Shown here piece by piece: positions 24,980 to 33,335 of a stretch of 64,000 bases of DNA. This DNA comes from RGUW01 sp040399325 (GTDB lineage: Bacteria > Cyanobacteriota > Cyanobacteriia > PCC-6307 > Cyanobiaceae). The stretch lies in NCBI GenBank assembly GCA_040399325.1, contig JBBASJ010000004.1, positions 7,794 to 71,793 on the forward strand, read 5' to 3'. The translations under genes were made by a program, and so were the position numbers. Position 1 is the first letter of the stretch. Every line of letters begins with the position of its first letter. The notes beneath the pieces were generated by a model. The model made no database searches. It was not told the DNA's origin and was given only the letters and a program-made list of their open reading frames with translations.

Positions 24980-26359
24980 ATGGCTGCACCCTCCCCGTTG
25001 TCCAATCAGCCGCGGCGATCCCCGACGCCGCCTGTCGATCTGGTGGGGGATCCGCTTGCTGATGCCAGCCCGGATGCGTCGCCCCGGCCCCAGGTTGCGC
25101 GGCCGTCCGGCAGCGAAGCGTGGCAGTTCAACCAGCCCGTGCTGTTGAGGCGGAGCCCCCGGGCCTCCTCGCTGATGGTCTGGACGTTGGTTGGAGGATC
25201 TGCCCTGCTGATGGTGTGGGCCCTGGTGGCACCCCTGGCCGAGACGGTGGCTGTCCAGGGCAAATTGCAACCCGGCAGCCGGGTCAAGCAGGTCGAGGCC
25301 CCCGTGGCCGGGGTTGTGGCCGAGATTGCCGTGAAAGAGGGCGAGCCGGTCCGCCAAGGTCAGTTGCTGGTGCGCTTCGACCTGCGGGAAGCGCGCAGCC
25401 GTTTGCTGGCCGCCGAAGCCGTCAGGGCCAGGCTGGCGAGCGAAAACAGGATCTACGCCTCAGCCTTGGGCGATCGCGCGGCCAGCAGTCTGACCGTGAA
25501 TCAGAGGTTGCAGCTGCAGAGCCAGCGGGCCGATCTGCAGGGCCGTCTGCGCGCCGCCCAGCAGGAGCTGCGGCAAAGCCAGCAACGGCTTGCCGGGCTG
25601 CGGCAGTCCTGGGCGACGTCCAACGACATCGCCAATCGCTTTGAGGCCCTGGCCAGCACTGGTGCGGTCAGCGGGGTGCAGGCGTTGCAGACCCGTGACA
25701 CGGCCAACCAGCTGCAGTCCCGTCTGCTCGAGGAGCTGCGGGTTGAAGCTCGCCTGCAGGCCACCCTGATCCAGGCCCAGGCCGGTCCTGCCGCTGATCT
25801 GCGGGGCCGCATCGAGGCGAACCTGCGCCAGATGAGCGAACTCGAGGGTCAGATTCGCCAGGCGCGGCTGCAGATCCAGTTCGGGCAGCTGACGGCCCCC
25901 AGCGATGGTGTCGTGTTTGATCTGCTGGTCAATCCCGGCAGTGTGGTGCCGACCAGCGGCGTGCTCATGACCGTGGTACCTGGCGATTCCCTCGATGCGC
26001 GGGTGTTGGTGCCCAGTCGGGTGATCGGGTTCGTGCTGCCGGGCCAGAAGGCCAACATTTCGATCGACACCTTCCCCTCGACCGACTACGGGCGGGTGCC
26101 GGCGGTGGTGCGCAGCATCGGCTCCGATGCCCTGACCCCTGAAGAGATGCGGAGCAGCCTGGGGGCTGAGGCCAACGGTCTGTTCTATCCGGTGACGCTG
26201 CAACTGCAGAACCAGCATCTGCAGGCGCGCACCCGCGTCGTCCCCCTGAAGGCTGGAATGACCCTGACCGCCGATATCCGTCTGCGGGAGCGGCCGTTCA
26301 TCAGTGTGCTGACGTCGTTTTTCGAAGACAAACTGCGCAGCCTGGAGCGCCTGCGTTAG
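24980..26359 (+). CDS. HlyD-like membrane fusion protein
   Basis: A 459-residue periplasmic adaptor of type I secretion. A Pro-rich cytoplasmic N-terminus of about 60 residues precedes a single membrane anchor (LMVWTLVGGSALLMVWALVA). The biotinyl-lipoyl half-motif VEAPVAGVVAEIAVKEGEPV is followed by a long Gln/Leu/Arg coiled coil (about 150-300). The second lipoyl half is FGQLTAPSDGVVFDLLVNPG, then the beta-barrel (LVPSRVIGFVLPGQKANISI). It bridges the inner-membrane ABC exporter upstream to an outer-membrane TolC-type channel not encoded here. Confident family call; the cargo is unknown. Confidence 0.92.
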   Translation: MAAPSPLSNQPRRSPTPPVDLVGDPLADASPDASPRPQVARPSGSEAWQFNQPVLLRRSPRASSLMVWTLVGGSALLMVWALVAPLAETVAVQGKLQPGSRVKQVEAPVAGVVAEIAVKEGEPVRQGQLLVRFDLREARSRLLAAEAVRARLASENRIYASALGDRAASSLTVNQRLQLQSQRADLQGRLRAAQQELRQSQQRLAGLRQSWATSNDIANRFEALASTGAVSGVQALQTRDTANQLQSRLLEELRVEARLQATLIQAQAGPAADLRGRIEANLRQMSELEGQIRQARLQIQFGQLTAPSDGVVFDLLVNPGSVVPTSGVLMTVVPGDSLDARVLVPSRVIGFVLPGQKANISIDTFPSTDYGRVPAVVRSIGSDALTPEEMRSSLGAEANGLFYPVTLQLQNQHLQARTRVVPLKAGMTLTADIRLRERPFISVLTSFFEDKLRSLERLR

Positions 26360-26362
26360 GCC

Positions 26363-26629
26363 ATGGAACGCTGGGACTGGATTGGCTTGTACCCGCCGGC
26401 GCAGCAGCTGGCCGCGCGTCGTCGTCGCGCCCGGCTACGCGGGTTGGCTCAGCTGCGGGAACCCCGGACCTGGGTGTCGGCCTTGCTGGCCCTCGAACTG
26501 GGGCTCGCGCTGCTGCTGGGGGTTGGAACCGGAGCCGTGCTCGGGGCTCTGGTGCTGCTGCAACTGCTGTTGGCCCCCCTGCTCGCGGGGCTGGTGTGGT
26601 GGCTGGTGTGGAGTGAGTTTCATCGCTGA
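26363..26629 (+). CDS. Small two-helix membrane protein, 88 aa
   Basis: A basic N-terminal region (AARRRRARLRG) is followed by two hydrophobic segments (WVSALLALELGLALLLGVGT and VLGALVLLQLLLAPLLAGLV) and a short tail. It follows the HlyD gene by 3 nt, so it belongs to the export operon. It may be an accessory or immunity-like membrane component; I know of no family. It ends 8 nt before the convergent gene at 26638. Confidence 0.6.
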   Translation: MERWDWIGLYPPAQQLAARRRRARLRGLAQLREPRTWVSALLALELGLALLLGVGTGAVLGALVLLQLLLAPLLAGLVWWLVWSEFHR

Positions 26630-26637
26630 GCAGGCTG

Positions 26638-27765
26638 TCACTGCTGAACAGCCGTCCACTGCGCCCCCAGGCGGGTTAACGCCGCAACCAGCCAGGTGGG
26701 CAGCAGCTCCCGCGAGGTGGGCAGCTTCACCTGTCGGATGGGGTAATACAGCAGTGCCGCCATCAGCGCATTGAGCGCATGGGGGTGGCGCAGGTCGGCC
26801 GCCATGTCGGCCAGTTGGTGGCGCTGGTTGAGGTCGTCCTGGTGGAGGGCTTCAGCGGCGAAGTTGGAGGCGATCAGGTTGTCGGTGAGTTGGCCGAAAG
26901 GCGTTCGGTACAGGACCTCCAGCTGCTCGGGTTCCACATCCAGCCAGACCTGGGCGACCTGACGCCGACTCCGGTCCAGGTCGCGGCAGACCTCGGGGTC
27001 CTGGGGTTCGATCGCATACAGGTTGATCAGGGCACTGACCCGTCCCAGGAAATCCTGGTCGCTGATCAGGCCCATGCAGGCCTCCCCGGTCAGGGGGGCC
27101 AGCACCGGCAGGGGCACGCTGGCGGCCGGCAGTCGGGCGGCCACCGCGTCAGCTCGTGCGGGCTGCAGCAGCGGGGTCGGCTGCTTGGCGGTGTGGTTCA
27201 GCCGGTCGGCGACGGCAGGATCACAACGCTCGGCATAGAGCGGCAGCACCCAGGCGGGCAGTTGGTTGAAGGGGTCGGAAACCTGCAGGCCGTGACGGTC
27301 CACGTAGGGCAGCAGGGCGAGCAGCACGTTGAGGCTGCCCTGGCGTTCCAGGCCCTCCAGCAGGACCTGCGACAGGGCGGTACGCCAGGCGGTCTCCTCG
27401 TCATCGAGTGGCAGGGCCGGCAGCACCCCCGTCAGAAACTTGCGATAGACCTGGCCGACCGGACCGGCATACAGGCTTTCCAGCCCGTCAACCGGGGTGG
27501 CCAGCCAGAGGCGCGACAGGCAGGTGCGCGCCGAGCGGGCGGCATCAAGGGTGCTGCGGTCCGGTCGCTCCAGCAGTGCGGTGGCAATGGCGTCCAGGCG
27601 CGCCACCGACCAGGGGTGGAAGGCCAGCCCAGGCGGCTCTCCTGGGTCTCCAGGCTCCAGTGGGGGCAACTCCGCCGGACTGATCCGTTCGCTGAAGTGC
27701 ACCGACGGGGGGAGTTTGCGGCGCTGGAACCAGCCCCAGCCAAGGGTCTGGAGCAGGGAGACCAT
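26638..27765 (-). CDS. Hypothetical helical protein, 375 aa
   Basis: Start 27765 (MVSLLQTLGWGWFQRRKLPP) is chosen because the upstream extension to 27843 overlaps the neighbouring gene and looks non-coding. The protein is soluble and alpha-helical. A repeated pattern occurs around ESLYAGPVGQVYRKFLTGVL and EVLYRTPFGQLTDNLIASNF (both xxLYxxPxGQxxxxxL), which suggests an internal duplication of a domain of about 180 residues. Family not recognised. It lies 22 nt downstream of the TPR-glycosyltransferase gene on the same strand, so a role in the same glycosylation pathway is plausible. Confidence 0.6.
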   Translation of the reverse strand: MVSLLQTLGWGWFQRRKLPPSVHFSERISPAELPPLEPGDPGEPPGLAFHPWSVARLDAIATALLERPDRSTLDAARSARTCLSRLWLATPVDGLESLYAGPVGQVYRKFLTGVLPALPLDDEETAWRTALSQVLLEGLERQGSLNVLLALLPYVDRHGLQVSDPFNQLPAWVLPLYAERCDPAVADRLNHTAKQPTPLLQPARADAVAARLPAASVPLPVLAPLTGEACMGLISDQDFLGRVSALINLYAIEPQDPEVCRDLDRSRRQVAQVWLDVEPEQLEVLYRTPFGQLTDNLIASNFAAEALHQDDLNQRHQLADMAADLRHPHALNALMAALLYYPIRQVKLPTSRELLPTWLVAALTRLGAQWTAVQQ

Positions 27766-27787
27766 GGTGCGCAGGCAAGGCGGGGGC

Positions 27788-29101
27788 TCAGCCGCGACCG
27801 TAACGGTGGTGCCGGTCGTTGAAGGCATCCAGCAGCTGATCAACAGCAGGGAGCCAGTCCCCGCTGCGGGGCTGCCGAAACAGACGCAGGTTCGCGTACC
27901 AGGGACTGATGCTGGTGGTCACAAGCCAGCGGGGGTCAGCGCTCCAGGGCAGCAGCACCCAGGTTGGATGGGCCATCGCCCCACCCAGATGGGCCATGGC
28001 GGTATCCACGGTGATCACCAGATCCAGTTGCGCCAGCACCCGAGCCGAGGTGGCAAAACCCGACAGCTCGATGCCGGGATCAAGCAGATTCAGCCCGAGG
28101 GCACGGTTCCGTTCGCGATCGGGTCCGAACTGAAGGTCGACCAGCGTCGCGCCCCGCTCGCGCAGGCCCTCGACCAGCAGCCACAGCACCGACTCGGGCA
28201 GGGTGCGCTTGTGGTACTCCCTGGCGCAAAAAGGGTCATCGAGTTTGCGGCCCGCTGCGCTCACCAGGCCGACGCCCAGCCGTCGCGCCGTGGCGTCGAC
28301 CTGTGGTCGGGTCCACAGGGGGGAGCGCAGGTAGGCCGAGTCAGGGCTCGCCGCATCTGGACAGTCGAGCCGCAGTGCATGCGGCAGCGCCAGCAGGGAG
28401 AGGCCGTTGGTCGGCACTGCGCCGTTGGCGCCCTTGGCGTGGACGCTGGGCGGGTCCTCCAGCCAGTCCAGCCCTTCGCGCAACAACGTCACCAGAGCCG
28501 GCTCCACGATCAGCTGCACGCCGCCCTGCAGGCCCGCATCGCGACGGCAGCGCAGCAACGCGATCACGAAGCGCACGTATTGCAGCGTGTCTCCAAAACC
28601 CTGGTCGCTGACCAGCCTCACGTGCTGTTGCAGGGGGGCGGCGGCTGGAGCCCCAGGCGGCCCCGGGCTGGGGCTCAGCACCAGGGCACGGTGGGCGGCC
28701 ATCAGTGCAAAGGCTTCGCGGTACTGCTGCAGCCCCAGCAGCACCTGACTGTGCGCCCAGAGGTTCGCCTGCCCATCGCGGCCATCCAGTGGTAGCTCCT
28801 CAGCCAGTTGCGCATGCATGGCCAGGGCGTCAGCAAATTGATTGAGGTCCCTCAGGCACTGGGCCAGTCCCCTGCGGCTGATGGCGCAGTCGGGTCGCAG
28901 GGTCAAGGCCTGGCTGTAGCACCGCTGGGCGGCCTGGGGCAGGTCGGCGAGCCACAGGGCATTGCCCTGGTTGGCCAGCAGGCGGTGGTCGCTGGGCTGC
29001 CGCCCATGCAGTGCGGCGTAGGTGGCGGCCGCGTTCAGCCACTCTCCCTGCTGTTGCTGCCGGTGGGCCTGCTGCAAGCGATGCAGGTCTGAGCGGTCCA
29101 C
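27788..29101 (-). CDS. TPR protein with GT9/GT41-like glycosyltransferase domain
   Basis: A 437-residue protein from GTG 29101. Residues 1-150 are about four TPR motifs (ANQGNALWLADLPQAAQRCY, ALTLRPDCAISRRGLAQCLR). The C-terminal half has HVRLVSDQGFGDTLQYVRFV (the GxGDxLxFxR motif typical of TPR-glycosyltransferases) and VITVDTAMAHLGGAMAHPTW, the D-T-A-xxHLAGA donor-binding motif of GT9-like enzymes. Such proteins glycosylate surface proteins or lipids and are common in cyanobacteria with exported glycoproteins. The 170-nt region upstream is shared with a divergent gene and holds a perfect inverted repeat. Confidence 0.85.
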   Translation of the reverse strand: MDRSDLHRLQQAHRQQQQGEWLNAAATYAALHGRQPSDHRLLANQGNALWLADLPQAAQRCYSQALTLRPDCAISRRGLAQCLRDLNQFADALAMHAQLAEELPLDGRDGQANLWAHSQVLLGLQQYREAFALMAAHRALVLSPSPGPPGAPAAAPLQQHVRLVSDQGFGDTLQYVRFVIALLRCRRDAGLQGGVQLIVEPALVTLLREGLDWLEDPPSVHAKGANGAVPTNGLSLLALPHALRLDCPDAASPDSAYLRSPLWTRPQVDATARRLGVGLVSAAGRKLDDPFCAREYHKRTLPESVLWLLVEGLRERGATLVDLQFGPDRERNRALGLNLLDPGIELSGFATSARVLAQLDLVITVDTAMAHLGGAMAHPTWVLLPWSADPRWLVTTSISPWYANLRLFRQPRSGDWLPAVDQLLDAFNDRHHRYGRG

Positions 29102-29152
29102 GGTGGGGGCGAGCGAAGCTGCCGACGCGCGTGGATCCAGCCTGAGAGGGCA

Positions 29153-29172
29153 AAGGGATTTACAAATCCCTT
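29153..29172. promoter_or_regulatory. Perfect 20-bp inverted repeat in a divergent intergenic region
   Basis: AAGGGATT-TACA-AATCCCTT, an 8-bp perfect stem with a 4-base centre, lies in the 170-nt space between the TPR-glycosyltransferase gene (minus) and the gene at 29272 (plus). It stands out as an A/T-containing palindrome in GC-rich sequence. It could be an operator for a dimeric regulator or an RNA hairpin. No T-run follows on either strand, so a terminator is unlikely. Confidence 0.5.
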
Positions 29173-29271
29173 GCAGCGCAACTGCGGCTGATTGGAAGCT
29201 CCTCGGGTCAACACGAGCTGATCAGGGGCGTTCCGCGCCCTGTCGGCTCCACGTTCCACCGATGAGCTGCC

Positions 29272-29649
29272 ATGTCTGCGTCCACCCAGTCGCTCGGCCA
29301 GAGCCTGTTTGATTTTCTCGATGGCAAGGACTTCCTCCAACACCCGGGCGGTTTCCAGGGCGGGGCTCTGGCTCAGGAGATCCGTCGTTACGTCGATGAC
29401 CAGCTCGAGCGGTTTCACATCGGCAGCTTCCATGACGCCCTGGGCCACCCAGGTGCCCATTCATTGCGCAACGATCCGGTGGTCTTCGGGGCACACACGG
29501 ACCATGGCGGCCGTCCCGATCTCGTCGGTGGTCAGCAGCAGGTGGTCCATGCGCAGGTGGATCTCACCAGCTCCCTTGGTGGCATCGCCGACATGTGGCT
29601 GGGCGAGGGCCAGGCCGAAAGTCCGATGTTTCGCTCCCATCGCGGCTGA
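29272..29649 (+). CDS. Hypothetical protein, 125 aa
   Basis: Starts MSASTQSLGQSLFDFLDGKD. Soluble, His- and Gly-rich in the middle (GSFHDALGHPGAHSLRNDPV), without signal peptide or recognised domain. Opposite-strand frames here are poorer in GC3 structure and have no family resemblance, so the plus frame is the better choice, but coding status is not certain. It is divergent from the glycosyltransferase gene and convergent with the Nif11-cupin gene. Being next to a type I export cluster it could be a cargo, but no RTX repeats or double-glycine leader are present. Confidence 0.5.
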   Translation: MSASTQSLGQSLFDFLDGKDFLQHPGGFQGGALAQEIRRYVDDQLERFHIGSFHDALGHPGAHSLRNDPVVFGAHTDHGGRPDLVGGQQQVVHAQVDLTSSLGGIADMWLGEGQAESPMFRSHRG

Positions 29650-29691
29650 GCGCTTGCCGATGCCTGATCCCTGTATCAGGCAGATCCTTGC

Positions 29692-30228
29692 TCAGGCGTG
29701 GGTGGTGCAGTCGGCTGGCCAGAACAGGGCCAGCCAGACGGTTCCTGGATCGGGATCCGTAGCTTCCACGCGGTGGCGGGTGCCGGCCGGGATCAGCAGG
29801 TGGTCGCCGCGGCACAGGGCCCGGGGCAGGGCTTCGCCTTCCAGGGTGAGCCGGGCACTGCCCTGCAGCAGCAGCACCCATTCGTGCTCGTGCTGGTCGT
29901 ACCAGAAGCCTTCGGGGCTGCAGGCCTGGTTTGAATGAATGCGCTCAAGCCGCAGGTGCGCGTTGCTCAGCAGCACGGTGGCGCGCTCCTGGCCAGGGGG
30001 CGGCAGCTCGCCCCCCAGCAGGCCGGCCGTTCCCCCCACCGGCACGTCAGGTTCCCCCCAGCGCCGGCCGATGGCGAAGCCGAGGTCGCGGGCCAGGTTG
30101 ACCACCTCGTGGTGGCTGCTGCAGGCGGCCAGGGCCGCGCGCACGGTGGGGTCGGCCTCGCTCAGGGCCACAAACGCATTGAGCTGGCTGACCTTCTCAA
30201 GAAACTGCTGCAGCTGCGCTTCAGCCAT
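29692..30228 (-). CDS. Nif11-domain and cupin-domain fusion protein
   Basis: A 178-residue protein. Residues 1-55 (MAEAQLQQFLEKVSQLNAFV, then HHEVVNLARDLGFAIG) match the Nif11 leader-like domain seen in cyanobacterial RiPP precursors and in free-standing Nif11 proteins. Residues 85-175 form a cupin (EGFWYDQHEHEWVLLLQGSA, then GDHLLIPAGTRHRVEATDPD), with metal-ligand candidates His, His, Glu in QHEHEW and a late His in TRHRV. Nif11-cupin fusions have been seen in cyanobacterial annotations; the function is unknown. It overlaps the GNAT gene by 8 nt and ends the sbcDC-like run. Its last 13 coding residues recur as a remnant at 6215-6289. Confidence 0.82.
   Translation of the reverse strand: MAEAQLQQFLEKVSQLNAFVALSEADPTVRAALAACSSHHEVVNLARDLGFAIGRRWGEPDVPVGGTAGLLGGELPPPGQERATVLLSNAHLRLERIHSNQACSPEGFWYDQHEHEWVLLLQGSARLTLEGEALPRALCRGDHLLIPAGTRHRVEATDPDPGTVWLALFWPADCTTHA
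29719..29759. repeat. 41-bp exact repeat, copy 2
   Basis: Identical to 6230-6270. In this copy the sequence is the 3' coding end of the Nif11-cupin gene (minus strand), where it encodes the conserved DPDPGTVWLALFW. Because that peptide is a normal part of a cupin, this copy is the likely source and 6230-6270 the derived or decayed one. Confidence 0.9.
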
Positions 30229-30724
30229 GGCCGGCGGTGAGAGCTCTGATCATGCGCCAGCGCTCAAACAGCACGCCGGCATAGGGCACGGTTTCGCTGG
30301 CCTCGATCTGCCAGCCCAGCCGCAACAGCAACGGCCGTGACAGCTGGCTGGCTTCGGTGCGCAGCTGCTGCACCCCCTGTTGGCGGGCCCGCTGCTCCAG
30401 GGCGCGCACCAGCGCAGCGGCGCGCCCCTGGCGGCTCCAGCGTCCATCGCAGTAGAGCAGTGCCAGGCGGTCGGCCGGATCGAGCACGGCAAAGGCGGCG
30501 AGGCGTCCATCGCCAGGAGCCACCGGATTCACCAGGGTGAAGCCGCGGCTGATCGTGGCAGCCACGGCACCTTCGGGCTGGCCGTGTCGGGCCCAGGCTT
30601 CGACCTGCCCGGGGCTGTAGAGCCCATGGCACTGGCTGCGCACCGCTGCGGCATAGAGGCCCAGCAGGGCGGCCAGATCCCCGGGTTCGGCCGGGCGCAG
30701 GGTGTGGCCGGGCTCAGTGGCCAT
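30221..30724 (-). CDS. GNAT-family N-acetyltransferase
   Basis: A 167-residue acetyltransferase. The N-terminus TLRPAEPGDLAALLGLYAAA is the usual GNAT first strand and helices. The acetyl-CoA loop is in LYCDGRWSRQGRAAALVRAL (Q/RxxGxG/A type), followed by RARQQGVQQLRTEASQLSRP and LLLRLGWQIEASE, the conserved C-terminal strand where the substrate is shaped. The acceptor amine is not predictable. It overlaps the SbcC-like gene upstream by 11 nt and the Nif11-cupin gene downstream by 8 nt, so all are one transcript. Annotation as a GNAT is secure, the role is not. Confidence 0.88.
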   Translation of the reverse strand: MATEPGHTLRPAEPGDLAALLGLYAAAVRSQCHGLYSPGQVEAWARHGQPEGAVAATISRGFTLVNPVAPGDGRLAAFAVLDPADRLALLYCDGRWSRQGRAAALVRALEQRARQQGVQQLRTEASQLSRPLLLRLGWQIEASETVPYAGVLFERWRMIRALTAGHG

Positions 30725-33335
30725 CGGCGGCGCCCAGGCTCAGGTGCTGCCCCGGTGCTGCCGCCAGCGGCGCGAAGTCAGCGGGGGTGCAGCTGAACAG
30801 CAGCACCTGCACCCCACGCTGCACGCCGCGCTCGAGCATGCGCAACAGGCCACCCCGCCGTGCGGGGTCGCTGTTGCTGAAGGCATCGTCGAGCACCAGC
30901 GGCAGGCAGCCGTCGTAGGCCCCCAGCAGCACCTCGGCCAGGGCCAGCCGCAGGGCCGTGTTGAGCTGCTCGCGCATGCCGCCGCTCAGCTGGCCGAAGT
31001 CGAAACGCACGGCCCCCTGTTGCAGCTGCAGCGCGCTGATGCCCTGCTGCGGGCTGAACTGCAGGGCGGCCGCTGCGGCTGCCGGCAACGCCAGGGCCTC
31101 CAGGTAGCCCTGCAGGGCCCGTTGCAGCGGCAGGCAGTAGTGGTCGGCCGCCTGCTGCTGGGCCGCGTCAAAGGCCTGCAACAACAGCTGCAACGCCGCA
31201 GTGCTGCGCTCGAGGGTCTGGCGCTCGGCCCGGGTCTGCTCCCAGGCGGCCTGCAGCAGCTCCACTTCGGCCGACGGGTCGCTGGCCCCGAGGCTGCGGC
31301 AGATCTGCTCCTGCTGGCCCCGACGCGTCAGCAGGGTCTCCTTTTCGGCGGCCAGCAGGCGCAGCGCCTGCTCAGGCTCGCCCCCCCCGGGCTGCAGGGA
31401 CGACGCCACCGCGGCGAGCTGGGCGCTGAGGTGTTCCAGTCGCTCCTGCAGCTGGCCCAGCGAGCCGTGGGTGCGCTCCAGCTGGTCCAGCTGCTGGGCG
31501 GTGGCGCTCAGGGCGCCGCTCAGCCGGCCTGCCTCGGCCTGGTGCTGCCCCTGCCGCTGGATCAGCTGCTCGCGCTCGCGCGCCGTGGCGTCGTTGTCCT
31601 GTTCCAGTTGGGCCTGCTGACGGGCGAGGGTCTGCAGCTCCTGCCTGAGGGTGTCCTGATGGGCTTCGAGGGCGGCCAGGTCGGGCGCCGCTGCGCTGGC
31701 AGTGGCGTCCTGCCCCAACGCCGCCAGGGCCCGGGTCAGCCGTTGCCGGCGGGGCCCCAGGTCGGCCAGCTGGGCATCGAGGCGGGCCCACGGGATCGTG
31801 GCGGCCGCCTTGCGCAGATTGGCCAGCTCGCTCTCGAGCACCAGACGCTGCTGGGCCACGCTCTCGGCCGCCTCGCTGCTGCTCTGGCCCAGCTGCTGCT
31901 GCAGCGCCTGCAGCCGCCCCTGGGCCTGCTGGCGCTGGGCCACGGCCGCCTCCATGGCCTGGCCCCCACCGGGGCTGATCAGCAGCCGGGTGCGGCCACC
32001 GTCGAGGCTCAGTTCGGCGGCATGGTCAAGCCGTTGCGGTTGTGCGCGTTCGAGCGGCCGCCCATCGAGGCTGACCGGCGCAGGGCTCGCCAGCAGCTCC
32101 ACCTGGGTCGCCATGCCCTGGCAGCGGGCCTGGGCCTGGGCCAGCTGCTGTTCGGCCTGGCGCAGTTCGCGCACCTGGTCCCCGCTGATGGCGGGCAGCT
32201 GCTGCAGGTGCTCCTTGATGGCACTGGCCTGCTGCTGCAGCGCCTCAAAGCGGCTCTTGTGAGCCTGCAGCTGGTCCTGCTCGCGCTCCAGCGCCGCCAG
32301 ATCCAGCTGGGCCGCAACGTGCTGCTGCTGCTGCGCCAGGTCCTTGCTGCTGCGCTCAAGGGCCTGGCGCCGGGTTCGCCCGGCGCTGGCCGCATGGTCC
32401 AGTTGACCCAGCTGAAGCTGGTGCTGCTGCAGTTGCTGCTGCAACCGCTCGAGCTGGGCCTGGTCGGCCTGGCGCTGCTGCTGCAGGACCTGCTGCTGCC
32501 GCTGCACCGCCTGCAACTGCTGCAGCTGCTGCAGCTGGCTCAGGGCCTGCTCCTGCAGCACGATCGCCGCGAGCCGATCGCCGATCTGCGCCAGTTGCAC
32601 CATGGCGGCTTCGAGTTCGCTCAGGCGGGCCTGGCTGCGGTGCAGCGCGTCCAGGGCCTCGGCCTCCCGCGTCTGGGCCAGGGCCAGGGGGGAGCCCGCC
32701 CGCACCTTGCCGGTGGCGGTGAGCTGCTGGTCGAGCCGCTGTTGCAGCAGGGCCTGCACCTGCCGGTCGCGCGGCGACTCGAGCGCCGTGGCGGTGGCCC
32801 GCAGGGCATCCTGGGTGCTCCCGGCCCCCTGCAGCTGCTGCACCAGCAGGGCCAGGTCGTAGCTCTCCCCCCCCGCCGCCAGCAGATCGCTGCCCGCTTC
32901 CCCCTGGCGCACCCACAGATGGGCCCAGCGCAGGGGGAGCTGGGCGATGCGGCGCCCCTCGACCGGGCCGGGCACCTGCAACAGCGCCGCGAGCCTGGTC
33001 TCGGCGGCACTGCCCTGGAGGGTGTCGCCGCCATCGCTGCTCAGCTGGCAGGTGCCGCCCGTGCCGGCAAAGCGTTTGCGCAGCAGCCATTGCACGCCAG
33101 CGGCCTCAAAGCGCAACTCCACCTCGGGCAGGCCCCCATGGGTCAGGGAGCGCAGCTCCTCGACCCCGCGGCCACTGGCCGTGGCCTTGAGGAACAGGGT
33201 CTTGTGCAGCGCCTCGACAACGGTGCTCTTGCCCGCCTCATTGGGTCCGCCGATCAGGGTGAATCCGGGAGCGAAGCTCAGCTCCAGCAGCCGGTGCTGG
33301 CGCACCCGCTCGAGTCGGGCGGCGATCAGGCGCAT
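30714..33335 (-). CDS. SbcC/Rad50-like coiled-coil ATPase
   Basis: An 873-residue SMC-type ATPase. The N-terminal Walker A is GGPNEAGKSTVVEAL (about residues 29-43). Very long Gln/Leu/Ala-rich coiled coils fill about 180-760, and the C-terminal half-site has QLSGGMREQLNTALRLALAE (signature) and LPLVLDDAFSNSDPARRGGL (Walker B). No clear CxxC zinc hook is seen at the apex, so it is closer to YhaN/SbcC-like DNA-repair ATPases than to canonical Rad50. With the SbcD-like nuclease encoded upstream (10-nt overlap) it should act on DNA ends or hairpins. Confidence 0.85.
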   Translation of the reverse strand: MRLIAARLERVRQHRLLELSFAPGFTLIGGPNEAGKSTVVEALHKTLFLKATASGRGVEELRSLTHGGLPEVELRFEAAGVQWLLRKRFAGTGGTCQLSSDGGDTLQGSAAETRLAALLQVPGPVEGRRIAQLPLRWAHLWVRQGEAGSDLLAAGGESYDLALLVQQLQGAGSTQDALRATATALESPRDRQVQALLQQRLDQQLTATGKVRAGSPLALAQTREAEALDALHRSQARLSELEAAMVQLAQIGDRLAAIVLQEQALSQLQQLQQLQAVQRQQQVLQQQRQADQAQLERLQQQLQQHQLQLGQLDHAASAGRTRRQALERSSKDLAQQQQHVAAQLDLAALEREQDQLQAHKSRFEALQQQASAIKEHLQQLPAISGDQVRELRQAEQQLAQAQARCQGMATQVELLASPAPVSLDGRPLERAQPQRLDHAAELSLDGGRTRLLISPGGGQAMEAAVAQRQQAQGRLQALQQQLGQSSSEAAESVAQQRLVLESELANLRKAAATIPWARLDAQLADLGPRRQRLTRALAALGQDATASAAAPDLAALEAHQDTLRQELQTLARQQAQLEQDNDATAREREQLIQRQGQHQAEAGRLSGALSATAQQLDQLERTHGSLGQLQERLEHLSAQLAAVASSLQPGGGEPEQALRLLAAEKETLLTRRGQQEQICRSLGASDPSAEVELLQAAWEQTRAERQTLERSTAALQLLLQAFDAAQQQAADHYCLPLQRALQGYLEALALPAAAAAALQFSPQQGISALQLQQGAVRFDFGQLSGGMREQLNTALRLALAEVLLGAYDGCLPLVLDDAFSNSDPARRGGLLRMLERGVQRGVQVLLFSCTPADFAPLAAAPGQHLSLGAADGH

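Noticed and set aside
29035..29460. 141-codon minus-strand frame covering the TPR-glycosyltransferase start and the gene at 29272
   Set aside because: It crosses two genes and the palindromic intergenic region, with no domain; likely a shadow frame.
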